Positions 33,006 through 42,988 of a stretch of 64,000 bases of DNA are shown here, in pieces (position 1 is the first letter of the stretch; each line of letters opens with the position of its first letter). The stretch is from Bacteroidaceae bacterium. Lineage in GTDB: Bacteria; Bacteroidota; Bacteroidia; Bacteroidales; Bacteroidaceae. The notes below the pieces were generated by a model, which saw nothing but the letters and a program-made list of their open reading frames with translations, had not been told where the DNA came from and did not search any database. The stretch spans positions 62,001-126,000 of the forward strand of contig JAFRTL010000010.1 in NCBI GenBank assembly GCA_017427065.1. Reading direction: 5' to 3'. A program made the translations under genes and the position numbers.

Positions 33006-35144
33006 TTAGAAGTACAGATAACGGTTGTCTGTTACCTTAGCCTTCATATACAAGTCGGTTGTAAACTGTGAGCCTACCACATTGACGTTGGTATTCACTG
33101 TTCTTGACTCTTCTGTTGCAGCATCGAAAGTATCATTGATCTTGTTGGATGCATAAGGCTGCAGAACGATAATACCGCTCTGACCTTTCAGAGGAGCACT
33201 TACCTGACCTTGCTGACTAGCAGCTGCAAACGCACTAACTACAGGTTCTGTTGAACGAAGTGCAGTGATGTATGCAGGAGCAGAGAATGTAACGTGCTTT
33301 ACAGAATCATTCACAGCATTGGTCATATTCTTAATCTGGTCGATTGTAGTAGCACCAGCAGCCTTGATATCAGCCATGATCTTCTCAGCCTTCTTGTCAC
33401 GAAGTACCTCCTGACGGAGATCATCAGACACCAGTGCCAATGGACGATAACCTTCCTTAATGATACCAGACACAGCCACCATCATCAGGTGATCGCTCTC
33501 TCCACACTCATAAAGGCCAGAAGCTTCGCCACCCTTAGCACCGAAAGCCCATTTCAATGCCTCTCTAGTGCCCTTGATACCACCGATATTATGATCGTAG
33601 TTGTACACATCGTTAGCGGTATAGAGACGATAACCAGCATCCTCAGCATTGGCAACCATCTTTTCCAATGTATTGTTAGTAGCTACGAACTGACTAAAAT
33701 CGTTGTATGCCTTGGTATAGGTATCCTTACTGAATTCGATTGGGCGCTTTACAACAGCAACTTTATACTTGGTATCTACAGCCTTGCGGTCGGTCACTTC
33801 CAAGATAATGTTTGCCTGATTCAAAGCCAGATTAACCAACTGGTTCTTTGGCTGAGAAACGATAGCCTTAATGTACTTCAGGTTGTCATTGTCGATCTGT
33901 GCACCTTCATAATTAGCAGAACTGATCCAAGAGGTTTCACCTGTCTGACCATACTTCTGTGCGATTTCAGCAAAGTCTGCGCCACCCTTCAGGGCGTTGA
34001 AGATACTATCAGCCAACTCAGTAGTACGCTGCTTGGTATTGGCAGTTACCTGAATCTGACGGAACTGGATAGAATCTGGCTCTGCTGATACAGCCAATTT
34101 CTTGAAAGAAGTCAGCGAATTGTCAGAAGCATTATAATAAGGACCATAAGCCTCACCTAAAGCAACAGAGTCCAAGCGTGCTACAACGTCAGAAGGCAAT
34201 GCATTAGTCGTATAGAACAAATCAACATAAGGTACTTCAGAATCAGTAGAACGGATGAAAGAAGTATAATCTTCTACCTCACCACCCAACTGCTCGGTAT
34301 ATTCCATCATCTCTCTTTGAAGAGCGGCTCTGTCCTCGTCGCTAGCAACTACCTGAACATCGATATAGCGCAGGTTACGAGTCTCTGTCAACTGGCGAAG
34401 CTGCTCTTTCTTCTCATTGTAAGCAGCCTGAATGTCTGCATCTGTAACGGTTACGTCATCATCACTCACGGAAGAATAAGGAATAGCGGCCATCAGCATG
34501 TCAGTTTCATTGATACGGGCATCATAAGCTGCCTGAGCCTCTACAGGATTAGAGAACATAGATTTGGCAATCAATGCCTGATACTTTTCTGCCAGACGAT
34601 TCTGACGCATATTCTTCTCTATGAACTTCCAGTAATTGTAAACCTGCTCATAATAGCTTCTGGTAGAAGCATCAGTCTGGGCATTCATCTGAGAATACTG
34701 CACCAAGAACATGTTCAGCATATCCTTGTCGAACAAACCAGTCTGCTGGTTACGGAAAGGAGAGTTGGTCAGCAAAGGATAAGTACCAGTATTGATGATG
34801 TCTTGTACTTCCTCATCGGTAACAACCAAGCCCAACTTATTAGCTTCCTTCTCTAACAACTTATTGTTCACAAATGTATTCCAAACCTGATCCTTTACGG
34901 CATCAGTCTGATCTTCTGTAAGCGCATTCAGTCCCTGAGCAAATTTCACTGCATCAGTATACTCCTCTACCATTTGCTGGTATTCTTGCGCTGTAATTGA
35001 CTCACCATTTACTTCCCCCACATTCTGAGTCTGATGTGGAGCTATCACTTTCCAGGCGTCACCTGCAATAAAGGCGAACAAGCCAAGGCCAATAGTGGCC
35101 ACCAACAGGGGTCCTTTGGACCTAATTGATTGTAATGCTGCCAT
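33006..35144 (-). CDS. PpiD/SurA-like membrane-anchored peptidyl-prolyl isomerase
   Basis: 712-aa periplasmic foldase anchored by an N-terminal membrane segment (LLVATIGLGLFAFIAGDAW, about 12-30). A SurA-type chaperone region (about 40-200) with the EYQQMVEEY and NNKLLEKEANKLGLVVTDEE motifs is followed by a parvulin domain at about 350-440 (SIFNALKGGADFAEIAQKYG) and a long C-terminal region. The start matches the usual MAxLQxIRSKGP beginning. It is last of the lptC gene set but has its own -7 element. Confidence 0.88.
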   Translation of the reverse strand: MAALQSIRSKGPLLVATIGLGLFAFIAGDAWKVIAPHQTQNVGEVNGESITAQEYQQMVEEYTDAVKFAQGLNALTEDQTDAVKDQVWNTFVNNKLLEKEANKLGLVVTDEEVQDIINTGTYPLLTNSPFRNQQTGLFDKDMLNMFLVQYSQMNAQTDASTRSYYEQVYNYWKFIEKNMRQNRLAEKYQALIAKSMFSNPVEAQAAYDARINETDMLMAAIPYSSVSDDDVTVTDADIQAAYNEKKEQLRQLTETRNLRYIDVQVVASDEDRAALQREMMEYTEQLGGEVEDYTSFIRSTDSEVPYVDLFYTTNALPSDVVARLDSVALGEAYGPYYNASDNSLTSFKKLAVSAEPDSIQFRQIQVTANTKQRTTELADSIFNALKGGADFAEIAQKYGQTGETSWISSANYEGAQIDNDNLKYIKAIVSQPKNQLVNLALNQANIILEVTDRKAVDTKYKVAVVKRPIEFSKDTYTKAYNDFSQFVATNNTLEKMVANAEDAGYRLYTANDVYNYDHNIGGIKGTREALKWAFGAKGGEASGLYECGESDHLMMVAVSGIIKEGYRPLALVSDDLRQEVLRDKKAEKIMADIKAAGATTIDQIKNMTNAVNDSVKHVTFSAPAYITALRSTEPVVSAFAAASQQGQVSAPLKGQSGIIVLQPYASNKINDTFDAATEESRTVNTNVNVVGSQFTTDLYMKAKVTDNRYLYF

Positions 35145-35185
35145 TTTCTATTATAGTTTTATTCTTATTTCTCAAAATTAGCGCA

Positions 35186-35193
35186 CAAAGGTA
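35186..35193 (-). promoter_or_regulatory. -7 element of the PpiD-like gene
   Basis: TACCTTTG on the minus strand, 41 bases before the ATG. No clear -33 TTTG at 19-21 bases. Confidence 0.45.
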
Positions 35194-35236
35194 CAAAAAA
35201 TGTCAATAAACCTCTAATAATTTACGAAAAATTTAC

Positions 35237-36505
35237 TTATTCTGCATTTTCATTCACTTTTAAACGTACGATTTCTATCTTTGTGGCTGTCATTTTTATC
35301 ATTTTGAACTCATATTTGCCTATGGTTACTACATCATGAAGTTTAGGGAAACTCTGATAAACATCCAGAATCAATCCGGCCACAGTGAGGTAATCATCTG
35401 ATTCTGGTAAATCCAAATCTAAGGTCTCATTGACTTTCTCTATCTCCATACGTCCGGAGAGCAGGTATTCATTTTCTCCCACTTGCTTGCAGATGTAGGA
35501 AGTATTGTCATGCTCATCTTCTATATCTCCAAAGATTTCCTCAACAAGGTCTTCCAAAGACACAATACCTGACGTACCTCCAAATTCATCCACGACCACA
35601 GCTATGGACTTTTTCTCCTGCATGAAGATAGACATCAGTTTATGAGCAGACATGGTTTCTGGCACAATAGGAATCTTCTTTATGCTCTTATGCCAGTCCG
35701 TAGGATTACGGAACATCTCAGAAGAATGGATGTATCCCACGATATTATCAATATTCCCATCGTAGACAATGACCTTAGATATTCCAGACTCTATGAACTC
35801 ATTCATCAATTTACTCATAGGGTCGGCCACATCAACAGCCACAATCTCAGTACGAGGTACGATGCAATCCCTGATTTTCACTGATGAGAAATCCATCGCA
35901 TTATGGAAGATCTTCACCTCGGTATCCAGTTCATCCTCATTTTCAGCATTTTCTATACTCGACGTCACGAAATAGTCAAGATCTACTCGTCCGAAAGCTT
36001 TATCAGACACATCCTTATTTAAATCCATACCAAACAAGCGAAGGAATATATAAGAAAGTCCTGAAGAAAACTTAGAGATAGGATATAGAATGATATAGAA
36101 AAGATACAGTGGAACGGCAAAGACCTTCATCATCAGGTTTGGGTTAATCTTAAACAAGGTCTTGGGCAGAAATTCTCCGACTACTAATATAATTAAGGTG
36201 GAAATAACCGTTTCAATCAGCAACAAGGCAAATTGATTCATCGGAATCCCAGCCAACCAATGCGTCTCAATAATCTGCGCCATGAGCATACCATAGACCA
36301 CAAGCACGATGTTGTTACCTACCAACATGGTGGAAATGAAGTTATTGGAGTGGTGGAAGAAATAGGAAAGGATGGAAGAAATGATTCCAGGTTTCTTCTC
36401 CATTTCGAAACGTAACTTGTCAACTGACACGAAAGCGATCTCCATACCCGAGAAAAAGGCGGAAAGAGCCATCGCGATAAGCAGATATATGATGATCTGA
36501 GTCAT
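35237..36505 (-). CDS. CNNM/CorC-type CBS-domain membrane protein
   Basis: 422-aa inner-membrane protein of the hemolysin-C/CorC family. A DUF21/CNNM membrane domain (about 1-190) with SAFFSGMEIAFVSVDKLR is followed by a CBS pair (about 205-330; IRDCIVPRTEIVAVD, AVVVDEFGGTSGIVSLEDLVEEIFGDIEDEHD) and a CorC C-terminal domain. A role in Mg2+ or cation efflux is likely from the family. Encoded 2 bases after lptC. Confidence 0.87.
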   Translation of the reverse strand: MTQIIIYLLIAMALSAFFSGMEIAFVSVDKLRFEMEKKPGIISSILSYFFHHSNNFISTMLVGNNIVLVVYGMLMAQIIETHWLAGIPMNQFALLLIETVISTLIILVVGEFLPKTLFKINPNLMMKVFAVPLYLFYIILYPISKFSSGLSYIFLRLFGMDLNKDVSDKAFGRVDLDYFVTSSIENAENEDELDTEVKIFHNAMDFSSVKIRDCIVPRTEIVAVDVADPMSKLMNEFIESGISKVIVYDGNIDNIVGYIHSSEMFRNPTDWHKSIKKIPIVPETMSAHKLMSIFMQEKKSIAVVVDEFGGTSGIVSLEDLVEEIFGDIEDEHDNTSYICKQVGENEYLLSGRMEIEKVNETLDLDLPESDDYLTVAGLILDVYQSFPKLHDVVTIGKYEFKMIKMTATKIEIVRLKVNENAE

Positions 36506-36507
36506 AG

Positions 36508-37155
36508 TTATTCTTCTTCTAACGTGTCGGTTGTCAAGCTATCAACAGCAGTACTGTCTGCTTGCATTTCAGTTGTATCATTAATATAAAACACTCCACC
36601 TGGCTTAAAAATGGTATAATCGGTCATTTGCTGATTAGACTCAAAGCCCTCACCAGTCACAATTTTATCTTCTTGTTCTATGCGAATAAACTTGTCAGAA
36701 TAGACCTTCTGAGTCTTTTCATCCCAAAAAAGCAATTCGGTGTTGAAACGTTCACCCTTAAGGTTTTTAATGGCCACGTCGCCCCTCAGCTCCCACAATC
36801 GATCCTTATCATAGTAATAAGCAGTGTCGGCCTTGATATCTGCATCTACCACGAAATCCTGGTCGAATTTCTCCAGATAGACTCCTTTCTCAAAAGCCCA
36901 ATAGGAAGGATCTTTCCTGTCATAAACCAGCCATTCAGCTGCTTCAATCCTATAACGAATAAGTCCGGAATCCGAAATTAAGGTATTAACATCGTAGGTG
37001 GCAAGCACTGGCAACGAATCTCTTTCCGTGACGGCTTCGCCAAATACTTTGCCTTTATTGGAGCATGAGGTAAATAAAAGAAGCATAACCACTGCACAGA
37101 ATGCAATGGTTATGCTAGAAACACTATTTAAAACGACTTTAGCCGATTTAATCAT
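36508..37155 (-). CDS. lptC: LPS export periplasmic protein LptC
   Basis: 215-aa lipoprotein-like protein (N-terminal hydrophobic segment ending LLFTSCSNKG) of the LptC family, part of the bridge that moves LPS to the outer membrane. Repeated beta-strand signatures: YRIEAAEWLVYDRK, FVVDADIKADTAYYY, WELRGDVAIKNLKGERFNTE, IVTGEGFESNQQM. It lies 2 bases after the TPR gene. A short acidic C-terminal tail ends the protein. Confidence 0.88.
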   Translation of the reverse strand: MIKSAKVVLNSVSSITIAFCAVVMLLLFTSCSNKGKVFGEAVTERDSLPVLATYDVNTLISDSGLIRYRIEAAEWLVYDRKDPSYWAFEKGVYLEKFDQDFVVDADIKADTAYYYDKDRLWELRGDVAIKNLKGERFNTELLFWDEKTQKVYSDKFIRIEQEDKIVTGEGFESNQQMTDYTIFKPGGVFYINDTTEMQADSTAVDSLTTDTLEEE

Positions 37156-37157
37156 AG

Positions 37158-38477
37158 TTATCTTGTACGTACAGTTGTTGACTCACCGATCCAACCACCG
37201 ATAGTAACACGCTCGCCAGCCTTCACGCCCTGCATGAACAGGTCTTCAGAAGATGGCAGATAGCCAGAGTACTGACGGATGAGCTGACGTGCCTGCTCCT
37301 CGCAGCTTGGGTCAACAGCGATTGCACGCTGCAACTTGTCGATGCAAAGAGAATAAGTCAGACGGTTCATAGCGCCATCATCAGTCCAGTTAGGACTCTG
37401 AGCATAAGCCATAGCAATCAGAATGTAAGGCTGACCGAAGTCGCTCTTGAAGTTGATAGCACGGTTGCAATAGTTACGAGCCTGGGCCAACTTCTTGCCA
37501 TTCAGCAAAGCAGCAGCAGCAGCGTAAGCCATTTCAGCCTTCTTAGCGTCATCTTCTTCCATACCGATAGCCTCATCGAAATACTTCACAGCCTCATCGT
37601 AGTCACCATTCTTATAATAACGGTAAGCCACACCTACAGCAGCCTCAGCAGTTGGCTCGATCTGATACATGTAGAAAGAAGCATCAGTGTAAACCTGGCT
37701 CTCACGGCAACCCATCATACTCAGAATAGAAATGGTGTTTACCAAGAACTCACGGTTGTTCTTGTTATCCTCTACACGTGGACCATAGATGTTCTGCAAA
37801 GACTCGCAGTCAGCTACACCACTGTTGATGAACTCAGCTACGAGGTTCTCCTTCACAGCATCCCAGTTCTTCTTAGCCTCATCATCTGCAGCATTGTTAG
37901 CAGCCTCTTCTGCCAACTTAGTAGCAGCCAAATAATCAGCGAAGAAAGTGTCAGCAAAGTTCTTGTCGGCCTTAACAAGCTCCTTAGACATCTGCACATA
38001 AGCCAAGATGGCAGTTGCGCGAGAGTTGGTCTTCTCAGCCTCTACAGACTCCTTATACCACTGGTAAGCCTGCTTAATATCTGGGTTCTTAGCGAACTGC
38101 AGATAGTCACCAGCCTTCTCAGCCAGCAGACGAGCAGGAGTAGGAACGCCACGCTGTCTGGTAGCAAATTCAGGGGCATACTTCATCTGAGCATCGCGCA
38201 GATCCATCAACTCCTTGAAATACTTATCATAGTCGGCAGAGTTCTTGTCAGTCAGGAAAGACTTCAAGATCTTGATACCGTCAGTGTAATGATAATATCT
38301 CAGAGTAGGGCAGTCTCTCAGTACGGTCATGTTTGGTTCATAAGCGTCCTGATAGTTGCCAGAATTAGCAGCAGCGCGTGCGATGCTACTATTAGTGTTG
38401 CACTGATCGCTCTGTGCGAAAGCACCAGTCACCCCTGCAGTGAGGAGCAAACCGAGTAAAAGATTTCTCATTTTCAT
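37158..38477 (-). CDS. Periplasmic TPR protein
   Basis: 439-aa protein; the start at 38477 (MKMRNLLLGLLLTAGVTGAFAQ) gives a clean signal peptide, while an upstream ATG adds an Asn-rich non-signal stretch. Several helical TPR-like repeats occupy the mature protein, notably VAYRYYKNGDYDEAVKYFDE near 280-300. Role unknown; a position between an outer membrane barrel and LptC suggests an envelope function. Confidence 0.78.
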   Translation of the reverse strand: MKMRNLLLGLLLTAGVTGAFAQSDQCNTNSSIARAAANSGNYQDAYEPNMTVLRDCPTLRYYHYTDGIKILKSFLTDKNSADYDKYFKELMDLRDAQMKYAPEFATRQRGVPTPARLLAEKAGDYLQFAKNPDIKQAYQWYKESVEAEKTNSRATAILAYVQMSKELVKADKNFADTFFADYLAATKLAEEAANNAADDEAKKNWDAVKENLVAEFINSGVADCESLQNIYGPRVEDNKNNREFLVNTISILSMMGCRESQVYTDASFYMYQIEPTAEAAVGVAYRYYKNGDYDEAVKYFDEAIGMEEDDAKKAEMAYAAAAALLNGKKLAQARNYCNRAINFKSDFGQPYILIAMAYAQSPNWTDDGAMNRLTYSLCIDKLQRAIAVDPSCEEQARQLIRQYSGYLPSSEDLFMQGVKAGERVTIGGWIGESTTVRTR

Positions 38478-38543
38478 TGTATTCAATTTTAAGTTATTGT
38501 TATTATTGTTTCTCTCAAAATATGTATAGTTCATACACTCTCA

Positions 38544-39812
38544 TTAGTTAATTCTCCGTTTGAAGAACCAAGTCTCGTTGAACGTCAGTCCTACAGTCAC
38601 CTGGAAGATATTCTCATCCAATCTGGAGGCGCCTATGCCTTGCAAATGGGCGAATTGTCCAGAGACATTGATGATGGAATTTGAACGTGGCACTGGCAAT
38701 CCGAAGCCGATGCTCGCGCCATATTCCCTGGCAGCTCGTTTTCCATCCAACTTGTAATAAGGCAAGGAGTAATATGCTCCAGCCCTATATTTCACAAGCT
38801 TCAGGAAGTTGTTTCCGTAGAGTGCTGGCATGTATTCTACACCAGCCGAAACCTTCATTCTATCGCAGAAGAGGTCTTTTCCATTCATGAACTTGACCTT
38901 GCTCCACTGCTGATAGAGGACGTCCATACCTACGGTCCACCTTTGGTCGTAAACATACGAGAAACCTAAACCATAAGAATTAGGTATCTCGCAAGTCACT
39001 ATCGTATCATTTACGGTCGATACTTCTGTATAAGATCCCGACACGCCAAGTGCCGTCGTCAGAGAAGCATCGTTGCTCAACTTCTGCTTTGGTGTGTATA
39101 CAGCACCGATCACCAGTGTATTCCTGCTGTTGATACGATGCACATATTGCATGCCAAAGTCGAACTTGAAGCTACGAACATCCACATTTTCAAGGTTTGT
39201 CACTCCCAATGCCGAAGGGTTCCTTGGGAATGTCTGCACCGCTCTATGTGTAATGTCGCCCCAAATATACGAAAAATTTGCACCAATTGACAGATTTTTG
39301 ATAAAATTAATCGCTATACCGCCATAAAGTTGGTGCAATCCGCCGTCTCCATAGAAATTCAAAGAACTATAATTGTCAGCTGATGTAGGATCATCGTAAG
39401 TCTGACTTAGATTGTATCCCACAAATGAGAATGGGGTTAATCCCAAACTCATGGCAGCTTTCTTATTCAGTCTGAACTGCATGGCAAAGTAATTCACGCT
39501 GGTATTCTTTGCATTCAGCTTATACGTTCCGTCACTGAAATTAGTATTCTGCAACGTCACTCCTCCATCAAAGAGGAAAGTCAGGGAATCCATCGCCGTA
39601 TAGCTGGCAGGATTGGAGATGTTCACGTGCAGACGGTCTCTCAGTCCGATGCCCATGCCACCCATCGCCCTGCTGTTCGACGAGATAGGATCAGCCAACG
39701 CTCCATATCCGTAACGGGTGTAAGGAGAATTGGTGTTGTTCTGTGCGCTCAATGCATCAGAAAATATTACCAGCAAAAGTAGCCATAATATTTGTCTGAA
39801 TCTTGTCTTCAT
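38544..39812 (-). CDS. Putative outer membrane beta-barrel protein
   Basis: 422-aa protein; the start at 39812 (MKTRFRQILWLLLLVIFSDALSA) gives a standard signal peptide. The mature part starts with NSPYTRYGYGALADP and has alternating amphipathic strands through to the terminal TVGLTFNETWFFKRRIN. The N-terminal RAMGGMGIGLRDRLHVNISNPASY is of the FadL/PorV-like type that holds the barrel plug. Substrate and role unknown. It is first of the leftward envelope operon; a degenerate -7 (CATCTTTG) lies in the 39813-40000 gap. Confidence 0.78.
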   Translation of the reverse strand: MKTRFRQILWLLLLVIFSDALSAQNNTNSPYTRYGYGALADPISSNSRAMGGMGIGLRDRLHVNISNPASYTAMDSLTFLFDGGVTLQNTNFSDGTYKLNAKNTSVNYFAMQFRLNKKAAMSLGLTPFSFVGYNLSQTYDDPTSADNYSSLNFYGDGGLHQLYGGIAINFIKNLSIGANFSYIWGDITHRAVQTFPRNPSALGVTNLENVDVRSFKFDFGMQYVHRINSRNTLVIGAVYTPKQKLSNDASLTTALGVSGSYTEVSTVNDTIVTCEIPNSYGLGFSYVYDQRWTVGMDVLYQQWSKVKFMNGKDLFCDRMKVSAGVEYMPALYGNNFLKLVKYRAGAYYSLPYYKLDGKRAAREYGASIGFGLPVPRSNSIINVSGQFAHLQGIGASRLDENIFQVTVGLTFNETWFFKRRIN

Positions 39813-39999
39813 TTTCACATTAGATAAAATATGAGTGCAAAGATGCAACTTTTTCGCCACCTATCAAAAAGTTTTTCCCTTTCTTGCCGTTAAATTATTC
39901 AAAATGTCATAAATCGAACCCTTTTCTACTATGTGAATGCCGTTTTGCACCCATTTACTGCACTTTTATTTGTTAAAAAACATTTCATATCCGTTCTTG

Positions 40000-40055
40000 C
40001 TAGTTAGGAAAATTTTTCTCTCTAACTAGGAAAAAATATTTTCGCAGTTGCGCAA
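40000..40055. repeat. CTAGTTAG palindromic element, copy 1
   Basis: CTAGTTAG (40000-40007) and CTAACTAG (40022-40029) form an inverted repeat with a 14-base AT-rich spacer, followed by TGCGCAA at 40049-40055. The same composite recurs at 48370-48443. Here it lies directly upstream of the DUF4105 promoter. Confidence 0.65.
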
Positions 40056-40074
40056 TTATATGGCGGGGGTTTCT

Positions 40075-40082
40075 TATCTTTG
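40075..40082 (+). promoter_or_regulatory. -7 element of the DUF4105 gene, near-leaderless
   Basis: TATCTTTG matches TAnnTTTG and lies only 8 bases before the ATG at 40090, so the transcript should be leaderless or nearly so. It decides the start: an upstream in-frame start at 40048 would precede the promoter. Confidence 0.6.
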
Positions 40083-40089
40083 CACCTTG

Positions 40090-41268
40090 ATGAAAAGATT
40101 TCTTTACATATTTATTACTTTCTTCTCTGTCTTGAGCCTAAAAGCACAGACAGATAGTCTAACGGTGAGCCTGCTGACATGCGGTCCTGGACAGGAGGTG
40201 TATAACCTCTTCGGACATTCGGCCATCCGCGTGAAAAATGAGGCAACAGGGGTGGATTATGTGTTCAATTACGGCATCTTCAGCTTCAATACGCCCAACT
40301 TTGTGCTGCGCTTCACTTTGGGACAGACGGATTATCAGTTGGGGGTGCAGTATTATGACGATTTCGTTTACAACTATGAAATGCAAGGGCGTTTCGTACA
40401 TGAGCAACTGCTGAATCTCACACCCGCAGAGCGTTTGCAGCTTGCCGTACTGCTGGAAGAGAATTACAAGCCAGAGAACCGCGTGTATCGCTATAACTAC
40501 TTCTACGACAACTGCTCTACCCGTCCGCGTGACATGATAGAGAGGGCCATCAACGGACAGGTAATCTATCAGGAAGATATGGATACACCACAGAAGAGCC
40601 TCACTTATCGTGGATTGGTACACAACTATACCAAACGGAATGCCTGGTCGCGCTTTGGCATCGACTTACTGCTTGGCAGTGAGGCCGATAAGCCTATCAG
40701 CCGAAGGGCTTCCATGTTCATTCCTTTCCTCTTGGAACAATACTTCGGCACGGCACAACGAACTGACTTACAAGGGAAAAGCAGTGGACTTATCACAGAG
40801 CAACGCACCATCATCGAACAGGACGAGAGCGACTGGCCCTCTCCCACTCCCTTTACTCCCATGCGCCTGTTTCTGCTGCTCTTCATCGTAGTGGCAGCCC
40901 TTACCATTTGGGGCATCAGAAAACAGAAAAGTCTGTGGGGATTGGATTTAGTGCTTTTTGCCGCTGCAGGTATCGCGGGATGCATCATCGCCTTTATGGT
41001 GGCATTCTCAGAGCATCCGGCAGTCAGTCCAAACTACCTGCTTTTCGTCTTCCATCCACTGCACTTATTCTGTCTTCCTTGGATACTTAGAAAGGTGAAA
41101 AAGCTACAAAGAAGTCGTTATATGGGGTTAAATGCAGTGATTTTAACGCTCTTTATCATCTTTTGGGTACTGATTCCGCAAAAATTCCCAATAGAAGTAT
41201 TACCTTTGGCCTCAGTTTTGTTGGTAAGGTCTATCAGCAACATTATCTTGAGTTATCGCAAAGCATGA
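40090..41268 (+). CDS. DUF4105 (Lnb N-terminal-type) membrane protein
   Basis: 392-aa protein with a signal peptide (MKRFLYIFITFFSVLSLKAQ), an N-terminal periplasmic DUF4105 domain (about 25-170) with GPGQEVYNLFGHSAIRV, a His/Asn/Cys-bearing region NYFYDNCSTRPRDMI, and four C-terminal membrane segments (about 270-390). The conserved His and Cys suggest a NlpC/P60-like hydrolase fold, by inference. The TGA stop overlaps the ATG of the next gene (ATGA). Confidence 0.8.
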   Translation: MKRFLYIFITFFSVLSLKAQTDSLTVSLLTCGPGQEVYNLFGHSAIRVKNEATGVDYVFNYGIFSFNTPNFVLRFTLGQTDYQLGVQYYDDFVYNYEMQGRFVHEQLLNLTPAERLQLAVLLEENYKPENRVYRYNYFYDNCSTRPRDMIERAINGQVIYQEDMDTPQKSLTYRGLVHNYTKRNAWSRFGIDLLLGSEADKPISRRASMFIPFLLEQYFGTAQRTDLQGKSSGLITEQRTIIEQDESDWPSPTPFTPMRLFLLLFIVVAALTIWGIRKQKSLWGLDLVLFAAAGIAGCIIAFMVAFSEHPAVSPNYLLFVFHPLHLFCLPWILRKVKKLQRSRYMGLNAVILTLFIIFWVLIPQKFPIEVLPLASVLLVRSISNIILSYRKA

Positions 41269-42830
41269 AGAAAGGACTGCTGACATACATCCTGCTGCTG
41301 ACGTTGAGTGGACTGCAAGCGCAGACTCCAACGCCCAGACTGGTGGTCTCTCTTACCATAGACCAACTGCGTTCTGACTATCTGGAGAATTTTGCAGCAC
41401 TCTATGGCGAGCAAGGCTTCAAGCGCTTGATGCGTGATGGCAGGTTCTATACTCAGACACAGTTTGATTTTAACCAACCCGACCGCGCTTCTGCGATGGC
41501 CTCTGTCTATACTGGAGCTACCCCTTCTGTTCACGGTATCATCGGAGGAAAATGGCTGGATACATCGACACTGAACGTGAAGAGTTGTGTGGATGATGCC
41601 AACTACATCGGTAATTACACCAATGAGAGCAGTTCTGCCATGCAGATGCTCACCACCACCGTTACAGATGAACTAAAGATACAGACAGGTGGAAAGGCTT
41701 TGGTTTATGCTATTGCGCCCTTCAGAGATGCTGCCATTCTTTCAGCTGGTCATGCGGCCGATTGTGCCCTCTGGCTGAACGAAAGTACTGGTAAATGGTG
41801 CAGTACCACCTACTATAGCGAATTCCCTGCATGGCTTAGTCAGTACAACGAGCAACGCTCACCTGCTTACACGCTGAAGAACCAGTCGTGGACCCCAACC
41901 CTTACCCCTGGACAGTATGTCTATCTCTCTAATACCCAAGAAGCTGCATTCAAGTACACTCCTAGTGAAGACAAGGTCAATCTATACCGCTTGTATTGCA
42001 CCACACCCCTTGTTAATGATGAGATCAACAAGCTGACGGAGGAGTTGCTGAACAACCATCCGATTGGTTATGACCTTACCCCTGATTTTCTGTCGCTTAC
42101 GTACTATGCAGGAGGCTACAACCATCAAGCAGGTACCGACCATGCAATAGAGATTCAAGATGCCTATCTGCGTTTAGACCAAAGCATAGCCCAATTACTC
42201 AGCCTGTTGGACCGCAAAGTTGGTATGCAGAACATCTTGTTCTGCGTTTCTTCTACTGGTTATAACGACTTAGATGCCTTAGAGCCAAAGAGATACCGCA
42301 TTCCATCAGGAGAGTTCTATTTGAACCGCTGTGCTGCTCTGCTCAACGTCTATCTGATGGCTACCTATGGCGAAGGACAATATATTGAGGCCTACAACGA
42401 CCAGCAAATCTACCTGAACCACAAGCTCATCGAAGAAAAGCAGATTAGCCTCTCGGACATTGAGGAAAAAGCCTCCGAGTTTTTGGCACAATTCAGTGGT
42501 GTACAGCAAGTATTCACTGCCAATAAACTTTTGATTGGCGCAGGAAATACTTCTTGGGAGCGTACCCGCAATGGTTTCTATGCAGAACGTTCTGGAGACT
42601 TGCTTTTAGATATTCTGCCAGGATGGACGATTGTCGATGAAAAAGATGCTACTAAAAATACAGTTGTCAACAAGGCCCAAGTGCCAACACCTTATATAAT
42701 TTTGGGCACAGGTATCAAACCTGCCATTGTGCGCACTCCAGTTTCTGCTAAATGCATTGCCCCAACCTTGGCAGGCGCTCTTCACATCCGTGCCCCAAAT
42801 GCATCTGAGGCATTTTCTTTAGATTTTTAA
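41265..42830 (+). CDS. Alkaline phosphatase/phosphodiesterase superfamily exported protein
   Basis: 521-aa protein; the start at 41265 overlaps the previous stop and gives a signal peptide MKKGLLTYILLLTLSGLQA. The alkaline-phosphatase-like fold is shown by LVVSLTIDQLRSDYLENF (metal Asp), the nucleophile region ASAMASVYTGATPSVHGI (Ser or Thr near AxxASVYTGATPS) and GTDHAIEIQD. In several Bacteroidetes relatives (PafA type) the protein dephosphorylates a broad range of substrates. The Asp-His metal site in the late region is less clear, so activity is not certain. Confidence 0.8.
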   Translation: MKKGLLTYILLLTLSGLQAQTPTPRLVVSLTIDQLRSDYLENFAALYGEQGFKRLMRDGRFYTQTQFDFNQPDRASAMASVYTGATPSVHGIIGGKWLDTSTLNVKSCVDDANYIGNYTNESSSAMQMLTTTVTDELKIQTGGKALVYAIAPFRDAAILSAGHAADCALWLNESTGKWCSTTYYSEFPAWLSQYNEQRSPAYTLKNQSWTPTLTPGQYVYLSNTQEAAFKYTPSEDKVNLYRLYCTTPLVNDEINKLTEELLNNHPIGYDLTPDFLSLTYYAGGYNHQAGTDHAIEIQDAYLRLDQSIAQLLSLLDRKVGMQNILFCVSSTGYNDLDALEPKRYRIPSGEFYLNRCAALLNVYLMATYGEGQYIEAYNDQQIYLNHKLIEEKQISLSDIEEKASEFLAQFSGVQQVFTANKLLIGAGNTSWERTRNGFYAERSGDLLLDILPGWTIVDEKDATKNTVVNKAQVPTPYIILGTGIKPAIVRTPVSAKCIAPTLAGALHIRAPNASEAFSLDF

Positions 42831-42939
42831 GCATATCTTGCAAAGGAGTTGGCATCTCAGCTTAGTAAAACTGCAGTTGCTTTCATTCTGAAAAGAAAAG
42901 AAAAACAAGTTTTCCTTTTACATTTCACTCGTTTTTGCG

Positions 42940-42947
42940 TAACTTTG
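42940..42947 (+). promoter_or_regulatory. -7 element of secA
   Basis: TAACTTTG matches TAnnTTTG, 42 bases before the secA ATG. A -33 element is not convincing. Confidence 0.5.
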
Positions 42948-42988
42948 CAGGGTAATAATCGTAAACTATATAAAACATATATATAAAC